In this document: one piece after another, positions 1-8,512 of the stretch | Layout of the letters: the number at the start of each line of letters is the position of its first letter | Numbering within the stretch: position 1 is the stretch's first letter | Assembly (NCBI GenBank): GCA_005808665.1 | Contig: SYLG01000093.1 | Span: 1 to 61,434, forward strand | DNA from: Planctomycetia bacterium | Lineage (GTDB): Bacteria > Planctomycetota > Planctomycetia > Gemmatales > Gemmataceae | Length of the DNA stretch: 61,434 nt | Direction: 5' to 3' | Notes under the pieces: model-generated | What the model was told of the DNA's origin: nothing | The model's database searches: none | What the model saw: the letters and a program-made list of their open reading frames with translations, nothing else | Made by a program: the position numbers and the translations under genes

Positions 1-65
1 CCGTTCCGGACCGCCATAACTGCACGAACACGCACATCAGGTGTAGAATATCCACAACCATCCAT
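1..65 (-). CDS. Partial gene, N-terminus only, unknown product
   Basis: An open frame begins with ATG at 65 on the minus strand and runs off the left edge after 21 codons with no stop. A strong Shine-Dalgarno sequence (AGGAGG) lies 9 bases upstream, which is better than most starts in this window and is the main reason to believe the gene. The visible residues begin MDGCGYSTPDVRVR. They are too few for a family assignment and show no obvious signal peptide. The next gene to the right, on the same strand, ends at 178, so the two could be co-transcribed. Confidence 0.5.
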   Translation of the reverse strand, partial: MDGCGYSTPDVRVRAVMAVRN

Positions 66-177
66 GCCCCTTTACCTCCTGCCAAACTTGCAGCTGTCGT
101 CAGCTGCTTATTGTAGCAGAACCTTTGCGGTAGGCCATATAACAAGGATTCCGGAAAAAACGGATCACCATGACTCC

Positions 178-2532
178 TTAATCGGGTTTTATAATGACCC
201 AAATATCGGTGACATAGTGACGATTGCGCCAGTTGAGGTGGCGTTCATCAAGTTCGGCCCATGTTAGGGTCATTTTGCCGTCTTTGAGAGCCTCTTTGGG
301 TACTTCGAATTCTTGTAAGGCCACCTGATCGAAGGTCTCCCCTTTGCGAACCAATGGCACCCTTTTACCATCAATCATGAGAGGGGATTCCCGTTGGGAA
401 AACAAACGAACAATATATCCCCTATTGGGATCCAGGTTGTCATAGGTAAGTCCTGCTGGGATCTCATCCTGATAGACATGCCAAGCCATCCGCAAAGGAC
501 GGTGCCCCTCTCCCATGTTGCGCTGGGTGGGAACGGGGATAGTATGGTAATGTTTCATGGCATCGGCCAAATCATACAATTTTGCCATGCGTGGGGAGCG
601 CCCCACATGCCCCAAAACATCATAATACCCACCTGGCCCAGGATTTTCCCACTCCACAAGCCTTTGAATGGATAACATCTGGTCCTTTGGATCCGTCATT
701 TTGACAATGGCCCCCATTTGATCCTCAAGGAACCAGCGATTGTTCAAGGGATAGTCAAGGTAGTCGAAGATGGCTCCACGCTCTGACCCACTAGCCTGAT
801 AGCGTTTCACACTGGTTTGCAGGCCAATGGACCTAAAGAGTGATTCTGCCAGGGATTCGATCTTTTGGCGATCCTCGATGAAAATAGGGCGTTTTTCCGC
901 TTCGAGAAGCTTGGTCCTGGCCATATCCAAGGATTTGGAAATTCCCGTGGAGGAACTATCGGCAAGAATGGCCAATGCTTCCTTTTCCAAACGGGTTTCA
1001 TTCAGAAGTCGATGTCTAATGTAGAAATCATAATAAGCTCGCATAAGGTGCATTTCAAAACGCCAATTGTTTGAGGTATTCCCCAGTTGGCTTGCCAAAA
1101 GCTGCCAAAACGAAAGGGTGGCATCGACAGATCCATTGGTGGAGAGGGCACCACGCCAATTGTTTTCCAGAGCAAAGAGTGCATCGGCCCCGGCATTCGC
1201 AAGGTTTGACTTGAAAAAGAAACGGGCATAATCTTTGGCAATTTCCCGGACAGAAAGGTCGGGTTCCCAACCAAGGAGGGACCAAACGGCTTTGTTGAAA
1301 TCGTCGTGGACCCCATCGGAATAGGTAAGGAAACCATTCGTGTGGCGAAAAAGCAATCGATAGACGCCCGCCATATCATTGGGACGGGGATTGACCGGTT
1401 CCCTGCCCAAAGTCATTCCAAAAGCGGGATCCCACCAGGGTACGGGGTATTGGCAACGAATGGTGTGGGTAATGTCCGGGTACCAACGGATAGGGTACTT
1501 TGCGGGGAGCCGATTCCGGGTTTCAGCAAGGGATGGGGAACTTGGTCCCATGACGACTCCCCCCAACCAAAGGGGACGATTTTCATTGACATAGGCGTAA
1601 AAATCATCGACATCGGCTTTTTTGAAACCTTGAAGGGAAAGCCAGACCTTTGCTTTGGGGTGATGGGTGGCGAGGGTTTTGGCCATTTTTTCCAGAAAGG
1701 GTAGAAGGTTTTTGGCATGGTTGTCGCCTGGGTCTCCACCCGGAACAAAAACCGCATCGAGTCGTTTGCAGTTTCGGTAAAAATCGTCCTGTTTTTTGAG
1801 AAAGGCCGCCTCTTTGGCTAAATTGGGCACCTCAAATTGTACGGGTACCCAAACCCAGTGATCGAGGTCGTATTTGGCACAAAGTTCACCGAATTTGAGG
1901 TTCATTTCCCCCCTTGGTATTTTCATATGGGGGGAATCATCGGAGTCCTCGAAGGGAATGTTCTCTACAGCATTGGCACCAAAAATGGCCATTTCCCGGA
2001 AATATTGATCGAACTGGGCCAAGGTCCATGCATCCCAACTGTTGGCCCGGGCACGGTAACCAATTTGGTGGCCCCGCAAAGGGACATTGGGGGAAAGGGT
2101 ACATGAGAATTGGGCATCCAGCTTTACCTGACCCTTGTCCCAATGAAGGGTACGAAGGAATTTCCCGACTCCAAACATCACCCCACGACCATCCGCACCC
2201 AAAATTTCTACGACCGGAAGGGTCTCTTTATTGGGCTGTCCCGGAATAATGCGGATGCTAAAACTTTCGGGTTTGGGTGAGGCAGTGGATTTGTCAAAGA
2301 GCCCAAGGCGGACGATCGTATTGGCGGGCCCGGATGCCTTTTGGGTAATTTGCCATTTCAGGCCGGTGCGTTTGGCGATTTCTTCGCTTAGGATGTCTGC
2401 GGCAACCTTTTCGGCTGGGGAACGCTCCCCTTGGCGGACGACTATGACAGATCGACTTAGGTCAAGGTCTTGTGATCGGGCAGAAAACCCATTCAGGGAA
2501 AGCACAAGGATGGGAAGGAACCACCGCAACAT
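178..2532 (-). CDS. Secreted glycoside hydrolase-like protein
   Basis: The protein has 784 residues from ATG 2532, chosen because it begins with a clean signal peptide (MLRWFLPILVLSLNG, cleavage near SARS-Q); the frame is open further upstream. After the signal comes an alpha/beta domain of about 130 residues (VIVVRQGERSPAEKVAADIL, then a GADGRGVMFGVGKFLR segment). This resembles the N-terminal domain placed before TIM barrels in GH20, GH67 and GH84-type glycosidases. The central region (RGHQIGYRARANSWDAWT, FGANAVENIPFED, WVWVPVQFE) reads like a barrel. No Asp-boxes are seen, so it is not a classical sialidase. It is divergent from a transporter and N-acetylneuraminate-lyase pair, which suggests release of an amino sugar or uronic acid in the periplasm. 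The exact family and substrate are not determined. Confidence 0.6.
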   Translation of the reverse strand: MLRWFLPILVLSLNGFSARSQDLDLSRSVIVVRQGERSPAEKVAADILSEEIAKRTGLKWQITQKASGPANTIVRLGLFDKSTASPKPESFSIRIIPGQPNKETLPVVEILGADGRGVMFGVGKFLRTLHWDKGQVKLDAQFSCTLSPNVPLRGHQIGYRARANSWDAWTLAQFDQYFREMAIFGANAVENIPFEDSDDSPHMKIPRGEMNLKFGELCAKYDLDHWVWVPVQFEVPNLAKEAAFLKKQDDFYRNCKRLDAVFVPGGDPGDNHAKNLLPFLEKMAKTLATHHPKAKVWLSLQGFKKADVDDFYAYVNENRPLWLGGVVMGPSSPSLAETRNRLPAKYPIRWYPDITHTIRCQYPVPWWDPAFGMTLGREPVNPRPNDMAGVYRLLFRHTNGFLTYSDGVHDDFNKAVWSLLGWEPDLSVREIAKDYARFFFKSNLANAGADALFALENNWRGALSTNGSVDATLSFWQLLASQLGNTSNNWRFEMHLMRAYYDFYIRHRLLNETRLEKEALAILADSSSTGISKSLDMARTKLLEAEKRPIFIEDRQKIESLAESLFRSIGLQTSVKRYQASGSERGAIFDYLDYPLNNRWFLEDQMGAIVKMTDPKDQMLSIQRLVEWENPGPGGYYDVLGHVGRSPRMAKLYDLADAMKHYHTIPVPTQRNMGEGHRPLRMAWHVYQDEIPAGLTYDNLDPNRGYIVRLFSQRESPLMIDGKRVPLVRKGETFDQVALQEFEVPKEALKDGKMTLTWAELDERHLNWRNRHYVTDIWVIIKPD

Positions 2533-2860
2533 GATAAGCAACCCCCTGAATGCATTGTTTGTAACCATACTAGGGAAAAACGGGGGAAAATGGCCTGAAA
2601 TCAGCAGGGGTTTTCCCGTCATGACGGCAATGAACTGCCTTAACCTTTTTATCCAAATTGGCCCCTTAGGAAAATTCCTCTCGCCACTTGAGCCAAGAAC
2701 TTCGAAAACAAAGAAGGGTTCCCTGCTCACTCATTGATGGGATCCCAAAAGGGCTCCTCCCTTCCCTCACTTTTTTCATTGGAAGGCCCAAGATTGCGGG
2801 GTTTTGGGATGTTCCCCTATAGTTCATTAATGGTTGGCCCGATTTTTTTGGTTTGTCCCC
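2533..2860. other. Divergent intergenic region
   Basis: This 328-base gap separates the glycosidase-like gene (minus) from the MFS gene (plus) and must hold both promoters. Both frames stay open into the gap (minus to 2730, plus to a TTG at 2834), but those extensions have no family resemblance. I see no convincing -35/-10 pair or operator. Confidence 0.4.
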
Positions 2861-4120
2861 ATGAATAAAACCCAATCGCTTTCTCCAAGCTCTCTGATGG
2901 GGACCGCTTGGCTTGTGGTTGTCCTTCTCCTCCCTGTGGCTTTGTTGAATTATCTCGACCGGCAAATGATGGCCACGATGAAATCTTCGATCATGAATGA
3001 TATTCCATCCATTGCGTCCAATGAAAATTGGGGGTTTATGCTGGGCCAGTTCAAATGGGTCTATGCGTTTTTAAGCCCGGTGGGGGGAGTGGTCGCCGAT
3101 TGGTTTGGCAAGCGGGTAACCATCTGCACCAGCCTGTTTGCCTGGAGTGCCATCACCTGGTGGACTGGCCAGGTGGAATCCTACACATCCCTTCTCTGGG
3201 CCCGGTCGCTCATGGGGATAAGCGAAGCGTTTTACATCCCGGCAGCCCTCGCCCTGATTGCAAACTTTCACAGTGGTTCCACGCGCTCCCGGGCGGTTGG
3301 GTTGCACCAGACGGCAATCTATGTTGGCCAGATTGTTGGCGGATTTGGGGGATATGCTGCGGATAATCCTGCCCTGGGCTGGCGCATGACCTTTGAAATA
3401 TGCGGTTTGGCAGGCATTTTTTATACGGTTCCTTTGGCCGTTTTATTGCCCAACCAATTTGCCTTGGCAAGGGCCTCGGTTGACCCTGAAACAAAACGGG
3501 GCCATGATTCCTGGATTTCGCTTATCAATGTTTCATTTGTACTTTTGGTACTTTATTTCACCTTTCCCGCATTGGCAGGTTGGGTAATTCGCGACTGGAT
3601 GCCGGCCATTTTACAAAAACAGTTCAACATCACCCAGGGAATGGCGGGGGTCTCGGCCACCCTTTATTGGCAGGTCGGGGCGATCGTCGGGGCCCTTCTG
3701 GGAGGTTATGCTGCGGATCGGTTAATGAAGAAAACCATTCGTGGGCGCATTTGGATCAGTGCCCTAGGGATGGTGCTTATCATCCCAGCCCTTTTTGGGG
3801 TGGGAAACGCCCCAACGCTTGTATATGCCGTGTTGTTTTTGGTTTTGTTCGGACTGGGTTGGGGAATGTTTGATACCAACAACATGCCTATCCTTTGTCA
3901 AATCGTTCGACCCGAGTTACGAGCGACGGGATACGGCATAATGAACTTTGTCAGCATCAGCTGTGGTGCCTTTGCCGACTGGACCTTTGGGATACTTACG
4001 GATCGTCATTGGCCCCTTAACCAGATTTTTGCGGTGTATGCCTCCTTTGCAGCCCTATCCGTGTTACTTGTTTTACTTATCCGACCCAATCCGTTAATAA
4101 AGGACTCAGAGACCCCATGA
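2861..4120 (+). CDS. MFS transporter (ACS-like, probable sugar-acid uptake)
   Basis: A 419-residue polytopic membrane protein with about 12 hydrophobic segments. It begins MNKTQSLSPSSLMGTAWLVV and carries the early LNYLDRQMM motif typical of the anion:cation symporter (hexuronate/sialate-like) branch of the major facilitator superfamily. The loop motif GVVADWFGKRVTI matches the family G-x-x-x-D-R/K signature between helices 2 and 3. ATG 2861 is preferred to the TTG at 2834, which adds nine residues; neither has a good ribosome site. Its stop overlaps the next start as ATGA at 4117-4120, so it is translationally coupled to an N-acetylneuraminate-lyase-type gene. The inferred cargo is therefore sialic acid or a related keto-sugar acid. 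Confidence 0.85.
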   Translation: MNKTQSLSPSSLMGTAWLVVVLLLPVALLNYLDRQMMATMKSSIMNDIPSIASNENWGFMLGQFKWVYAFLSPVGGVVADWFGKRVTICTSLFAWSAITWWTGQVESYTSLLWARSLMGISEAFYIPAALALIANFHSGSTRSRAVGLHQTAIYVGQIVGGFGGYAADNPALGWRMTFEICGLAGIFYTVPLAVLLPNQFALARASVDPETKRGHDSWISLINVSFVLLVLYFTFPALAGWVIRDWMPAILQKQFNITQGMAGVSATLYWQVGAIVGALLGGYAADRLMKKTIRGRIWISALGMVLIIPALFGVGNAPTLVYAVLFLVLFGLGWGMFDTNNMPILCQIVRPELRATGYGIMNFVSISCGAFADWTFGILTDRHWPLNQIFAVYASFAALSVLLVLLIRPNPLIKDSETP

Positions 4121-5025
4121 AGTATCCCAAGATCGAAGGTTTTGTCGCCGCAACCTTTACCCCTTTTCAGAACGATGGCTCCCTGGATTTGGCCGGGGTA
4201 GAACCCATGGCAGAGCACCTTTTGAAAAATGGGGTGAAAGCTGCCTTCATTGGCGGGACGACGGGCGAAAGTGCCTCACTTACCTTGCTTGAGCGTTTGG
4301 ACTTGGCAAAACAGTGGATGGAGGTTACCTGCGGAACCAAACTTGGAGTGATGGTCCATGTAGGATCCAATTGTTTGGCCGATTCAAAAACTTTGGCTGC
4401 CCAAGCGGCCAAATTGGGGGCGATGGGAATTTCGGCAGTCGCCCCGTCTTATTTCAAACCTCAGACCATGGAGGATTTGATCGCTTGCGCAAGGTCCATT
4501 GCCCTGGCTGCCCCGAGGCTGCCCTATTACCAATATGACATCCCCATGTTAACCGGGATAACGCTTTCCATGTCTGCATTTTTGCATCAGGCGGCGGATA
4601 AAATTCCCAACCTTGCAGGGATCAAATATTCCAACACGGATCTGGTAACTCTGCAAGAATGTCTGGCCAATCCTGATTTCGATATACTTTCGGGAGTTGA
4701 CGAGGCATTGCTTGGGGCAATGGTTTTAGGGGTACAAGGGGCGGTGGGCAGCACCTATAACTTTGTGGCACCCGTGTTTCATCAGATGGTTACCCATTTT
4801 TCCAAGGGTGATTTGGCGGCAGCCCGGATCGAACAATTCAAGGTGGTGCGATTTGTCCGGGTCATGTGCAAGCGGGGATACTTTGGATCCGCCCGGGTGT
4901 TATTGGACATGATGGGTATTAAAAGTGGCCATCCCCGATTGCCCAACCGAACCCTTTCTCCCTTGGAGAGGCAGGAACTCGAGGCGGAGATTTTGAACCT
5001 GGGTTTTGTGATTAAGGGTTCTTGA
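4117..5025 (+). CDS. N-acetylneuraminate lyase-type aldolase (DHDPS family)
   Basis: A 302-residue class I aldolase of the DapA/NanA superfamily. Visible motifs are GGTTGES (46-52, substrate carboxylate loop), the catalytic tyrosine in YDIP (Tyr140) and the Schiff-base lysine in GIKYSNTDL (Lys170). Segments LPYYQYDIPMLTG, SGVDEALLGAMVLGVQGAVG and GHPRLP closely follow the vertebrate/bacterial N-acetylneuraminate lyase pattern rather than dihydrodipicolinate synthase. The expected reaction is cleavage of N-acetylneuraminate, or a similar 2-keto-3-deoxy acid, to pyruvate and an N-acetylhexosamine in the cytoplasm. It overlaps the transporter by four bases. No kinase or epimerase of the Nan pathway is in the window, so a different 2-keto-3-deoxy acid is possible. 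Confidence 0.85.
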   Translation: MKYPKIEGFVAATFTPFQNDGSLDLAGVEPMAEHLLKNGVKAAFIGGTTGESASLTLLERLDLAKQWMEVTCGTKLGVMVHVGSNCLADSKTLAAQAAKLGAMGISAVAPSYFKPQTMEDLIACARSIALAAPRLPYYQYDIPMLTGITLSMSAFLHQAADKIPNLAGIKYSNTDLVTLQECLANPDFDILSGVDEALLGAMVLGVQGAVGSTYNFVAPVFHQMVTHFSKGDLAAARIEQFKVVRFVRVMCKRGYFGSARVLLDMMGIKSGHPRLPNRTLSPLERQELEAEILNLGFVIKGS

Positions 5026-5042
5026 TCAATCCGGGATAAACG

Positions 5043-5076
5043 AAAAAGGGACCGGAAGGCGTTGCCATCCGATCCC
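5043..5076 (-). terminator. Rho-independent terminator, minus strand
   Basis: Read on the minus strand, a 13-base-pair stem (GGGATCGGATGGC against GCCTTCCGGTCCC, one wobble and one mismatch) with an AAC loop is followed by TTTTT. It sits 24 bases after the stop of the lipoprotein gene at 5100 and probably ends the transcript carrying the DUF1559 and lipoprotein genes. Confidence 0.7.
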
Positions 5077-5099
5077 ACGATAGTTTGGAAGGATCCTGG

Positions 5100-5456
5100 T
5101 TAGGGAATCAGCTTGATTTCCAGGCTTGCTCCGCTTGAAACAACGATGGTGTGGTCTTTGGAACCATCCCTGTAACTAACGGGAACCTTGGCCGTGGCAG
5201 CACCGCCCTTCATTTGAAAGGAAAAGGCGTATTTGCCTGCCACTGCTTTGGATTTGAAGGAACCGTCGGCTCCAAGTGGAATGATCGCCGGTTTTCCCGA
5301 ATCGAGGGGTTGCAGGTGCATCTCCACACCCCCGATGGGTTTGCCGGTTGCGTCGGTGACTTTACCGGAAAAATCGACGGCATCGGCAATCGGTTTTCCC
5401 GATTCCCCACAGCCGAGTCCCACAAAAGCAATCAAGGTTACCAAGAAATATCTCAT
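5100..5456 (-). CDS. Small lipoprotein with carboxypeptidase-regulatory-like domain
   Basis: A 118-residue protein starting at ATG 5456, which has a good ribosome site (AAGGTGAGGA seven bases upstream) and is preferred to the ATG 21 bases earlier. The N-terminus MRYFLVTLIAFVGLGCGES is a lipoprotein signal with Cys in a VGLGC lipobox. The mature part is a single beta-sandwich: FSGKVTDATGKPIGGVEMHL is the usual opening of carboxypeptidase-regulatory-like (transthyretin-like) domains. It lies 33 bases downstream of a DUF1559 gene, a pairing common in planctomycetes. The role is unknown, probably a periplasmic or cell-envelope accessory. Confidence 0.8.
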   Translation of the reverse strand: MRYFLVTLIAFVGLGCGESGKPIADAVDFSGKVTDATGKPIGGVEMHLQPLDSGKPAIIPLGADGSFKSKAVAGKYAFSFQMKGGAATAKVPVSYRDGSKDHTIVVSSGASLEIKLIP

Positions 5457-5489
5457 CTGATTCCTCACCTTTTTCATAGATAGTTGGTC

Positions 5490-6584
5490 TTAGTCTAAGG
5501 AATATACGGTGCCGTCGGATGCACCCACCGCGGCTTTAATCACCAAGCCATCAGTGGCTTCACGGATCGTGCGAACGGATCCATCACACATGGCGGCTTG
5601 AACAAGGCCGGTGTGGAAGGCAAAGGGTTCATCGTTGGGGCCACAGTTGTTGACGGACCATCGACATTCGGCGGGGCCACCAATGATGGAATTGTTGTTG
5701 TTGACCTTGGCGGTTCTATCACCCAGGGATTTGCTGGGACCAGAGAATCCGTTGGTTGCGGCATCGGGATCGGCCCAAGCGTAAACACGACGGGCATTTC
5801 CACCAAGTCCATCACCAGGGGTTGAGTGGCCGGGGGAGGCTACGGGAGAATTCCGGGCGGAACCCGCACCAAAGGTGCTGACACCATAATGAGCGCGACC
5901 TGCGTCCTCAACAACGAGGATGGTGTTGAAGGATCCATCCAGGATACTGGAAATCTTGGCCCCTTCGGCAGTAAGAGGACCAAGGAAGCGACCACGGTAG
6001 GCACCGCTTCCGGTTCCTACCACACGGGCCCTGGTGCCTTCGTCCACATCGCTAACCGCACAGGCCATATAGTCGATTGGTCCAAGGTTTTCGCCATTGC
6101 CACGGGCTGCAGTACCAATTGGAGTGGTGGGACAAACAAAAGTTTTGACTTGGGTTTGTGCTGCCAACCAGCCCGAAGGATAGGCGGGATCATCATAATC
6201 CAGTCCCTGATAACCCAAAGGATGAATCAAGGCCCGGTTGTACCCGGCGGCCATATTGTTCGAGCTGGTATCGAACATTTTGTAAGTATTTTCCTGTTCG
6301 ACATAGGGCAGGATTTGAGTACACCAGGAGTGGATCATGTAAAGGGTGGTGTTGGAACCGGTGGAGTCGATTTGGCCGGGATGGGGGAGTTTGCCTTGGC
6401 TGGATTCGAAGTTGTGAAAGGCAAGTCCGATTTGCTTCAGGTTATTGGAGCACTGCATCCGGTTTGCTGCTTCGCGAACCTTTTGGACTGCGGGCAGAAG
6501 CAGGCCGATTAATACAGCGATGATAGCGATTACAACCAGGAGCTCGATAAGCGTAAATCCCTGGCGCTTGCGTGAATGAGACAT
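5490..6584 (-). CDS. DUF1559 pseudopilin-like protein
   Basis: A 364-residue protein with an N-terminal class III (type IV pilin-like) signal, RQGFTLIELLVVIAIIAVLI, in which cleavage is expected after Gly. This is followed by LLPAVQKVREAANRMQCSNNLKQIGLAFHNF, the planctomycete DUF1559 hallmark. The C-terminal FHTGLVQAAMCDGSV is the DUF1559 H-x-G-G-x-x-x-x-x-x-DGSV-type ending, with one Gly lost. The start at 6584 (MSHSRKRQG) is supported by AGAGGA upstream; an earlier Met at 6623 has no support. DUF1559 proteins are major-pseudopilin relatives of unknown function, often present in tens of copies per planctomycete genome. Confidence 0.92.
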   Translation of the reverse strand: MSHSRKRQGFTLIELLVVIAIIAVLIGLLLPAVQKVREAANRMQCSNNLKQIGLAFHNFESSQGKLPHPGQIDSTGSNTTLYMIHSWCTQILPYVEQENTYKMFDTSSNNMAAGYNRALIHPLGYQGLDYDDPAYPSGWLAAQTQVKTFVCPTTPIGTAARGNGENLGPIDYMACAVSDVDEGTRARVVGTGSGAYRGRFLGPLTAEGAKISSILDGSFNTILVVEDAGRAHYGVSTFGAGSARNSPVASPGHSTPGDGLGGNARRVYAWADPDAATNGFSGPSKSLGDRTAKVNNNNSIIGGPAECRWSVNNCGPNDEPFAFHTGLVQAAMCDGSVRTIREATDGLVIKAAVGASDGTVYSLD

Positions 6585-6801
6585 GCAGGTTCCTCTGAAA
6601 GTACTTGTCGGTTGGCGAAACACCGCCCGCCGGACAACATTAAGATTAGCTAAAGGATATGTTGGCCATGTGAAGACAAGGTGAATCTTTCATGAAGATG
6701 CCTTTTCCAAAGGCCAAGGGGCTCCGGGCCATGGCTTTTCAATCCCTAAAAACCAGGATTATTGGCGAGACTTCATGGTTTAAGCCCCAGGGGTGGTTTT
6801 T

Positions 6802-8160
6802 CTAAAACACTTGGTGAATGGGGGAGGTACCCTGATCGAGAAAAATGGGTTGATTGCTGGCCGTATAGAGTGGTTTTGTCCTGTCGATTCCCAGCTTTTC
6901 ATAAATAGTCGCGGCATAAGACTCTGGGGTATAGGGATCACTAAGCACCTTGCCTCCCTCCCGATCGGTGGCGCCGATGACTTGGCCGCCTGGAACCCCG
7001 GCCCCTGCCAAAGCGATCGAATAGGCATGATGCCAATGATCGCGCCCCTGAAACTTGTTCAACCGTGGCGTTCGGCCAAATTCAGTAACAAAACAAACAA
7101 GTGTTTCCGCCAAAAGGCCCCGTTCGTCCAAGTCCCTGATCAGGGCAGCAAAGGCCCGGTCGGTCGATCCCATCATCACCCAATGGCCTATTCCGTACCG
7201 CCCCTCGCCCCCCCCTTTGTCCCGAACCGTCCCACAAGAACCAGGCGTATAGATAAGGTCGTGATGGTCCCAATTGAGGTTACTGCCCCCGGGAACCTCC
7301 GGAGTAAGCGGCCATCGGACATCCACGGTGACAAAACGGACCCCGGCCTCGATCAGCTTTCTACCCACCAAATAGCAGGCCCCGCGGTGGCCGGCCCCGT
7401 AACTTTTTCTCACATGCTCGGGTTCGCGGGAATAGTCAAAGGCTTTGGCAACCTGATCGCTTGTCAGGGTGTCAAACGCCTGAGCATAAAAGGGATCCAT
7501 TGCCCCAGCCAAGCCGGTCAACAAATTGCGCCGACCTGCCAATCGTTGAACCGGAGTATCGGGCCGGGGCTCCAAAGGCCCCACCTTCCAATGGGGAGAA
7601 GAAAGGTCATTTCCCCCCGTTTTAAACACGCCATGGCCGGCAGCAAGGAAGCCGACGCCGGTTTGGTCGGCCTGTTCATGATTGCCTGGAACCATTACAT
7701 AAGGCGGCAGGGAACGGTTTCCCTTGCCAAGGATATGGGATGCCACCGAACCCATGTCAGGCATTTTGATAGGGCCTGAGGGATGGCAACCAGATAACAA
7801 ATACTTGGTTCCTTCGGGATGTCCACTTGCTCCCTCTTTTGAGTGGTGCATGGAGCGAATGACAGTCAATTTGTCGGCAACCTTGGCGGTTTCCCCAAGG
7901 AGTTCGGTAAACCGCATTCCCGGGACCCGGGTGGCAATCGGTTTATGGGGACTTCTATGTTCCACGACCGTTTCGGGTTTTGGGTCCCAGGTGTCGATGT
8001 GGGAAAGGCCGCCCTGCTCAAGAATTACCAAAACATTTTTCGCCTTGCCAAGGCTTGTGCGACCTGTCGCCGAAAGTAGTGTGGGAAGCGACAACCCCAA
8101 AATCCCCGAAGCACTTAAGCAGAGTAGGTCCCGTCGGTTGGGAGGAGGATGTCTTTTCAT
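6802..8160 (-). CDS. DUF1501 protein, Tat-exported (solo)
   Basis: A 452-residue protein of the DUF1501 family (alkaline-phosphatase/sulfatase-like fold). Start 8160 gives MKRHPPPNRRDLLCLSASG, a twin-arginine signal followed by a hydrophobic stretch; the frame is open to 8514 but that extension is not protein-like. Family motifs seen: LEQGGLSHIDTWDPKPE, HSKEGASGHPEGTKYLLSG, FVTEFGRTPRLNKFQGRDHW and the GAGVPGGQVIGATD segment near the C-terminus. Unlike the other four intact DUF1501 genes here it has no adjacent DUF1549/DUF1553 partner. Function is unknown; periplasmic hydrolase activity is inferred only from the fold. Confidence 0.9.
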   Translation of the reverse strand: MKRHPPPNRRDLLCLSASGILGLSLPTLLSATGRTSLGKAKNVLVILEQGGLSHIDTWDPKPETVVEHRSPHKPIATRVPGMRFTELLGETAKVADKLTVIRSMHHSKEGASGHPEGTKYLLSGCHPSGPIKMPDMGSVASHILGKGNRSLPPYVMVPGNHEQADQTGVGFLAAGHGVFKTGGNDLSSPHWKVGPLEPRPDTPVQRLAGRRNLLTGLAGAMDPFYAQAFDTLTSDQVAKAFDYSREPEHVRKSYGAGHRGACYLVGRKLIEAGVRFVTVDVRWPLTPEVPGGSNLNWDHHDLIYTPGSCGTVRDKGGGEGRYGIGHWVMMGSTDRAFAALIRDLDERGLLAETLVCFVTEFGRTPRLNKFQGRDHWHHAYSIALAGAGVPGGQVIGATDREGGKVLSDPYTPESYAATIYEKLGIDRTKPLYTASNQPIFLDQGTSPIHQVF

Positions 8161-8512
8161 GGCACCGAAAGGTTGCGGAGGTTTAGGGAGGTAGGAAACC
8201 TGGCAGGGAGACCGAGGATATTCTATGTCATTGCCAGATGGGAAGCTCAGAAATGCTATCCACGACCAAAAAACGGATGGACATAACCAATGGTTGGTCG
8301 AACAAGGGTAGTTTCCCTTGGAGCCAATCCGGGCATTTTTGGTTGAAAAAGGTTGGATGTTCCGGAAAAGGGAACACATTTTGTTAAAGTTTGCCAACCT
8401 GAAGGAAAAATCCGGTCTCGATTGGAACCCATGAATCCTCTGGGCTAGAATGAAAAGACGGTCTGCTTTTGCGGACCATTTGTTTTTTGGCTCTACCGGT
8501 TCGGATCTTTTC
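8161..8512. other. Divergent intergenic region
   Basis: A 352-base gap between the solo DUF1501 gene (minus) and the aminotransferase gene (plus). Promoters for both must lie here, but I find no clear consensus elements, hairpin or small gene. Confidence 0.4.

Noticed and set aside
178-2532. Considered as a classical sialidase because of the adjacent NanA-type lyase
   Set aside because: No Asp-box (SxDxGxTW) repeats or FRIP motif are present; the N-terminal pattern is that of GH20/67/84-type proteins.
5826-6512. A 228-codon plus-strand frame
   Set aside because: Antisense to the DUF1559 gene, glycine-rich by composition, no ribosome site or family pattern.
6793-7779. A 328-codon open frame on the plus strand
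   Set aside because: It lies entirely opposite the well-supported DUF1501 gene and has no recognisable motif; long antisense frames are common where third-position bias is strong.
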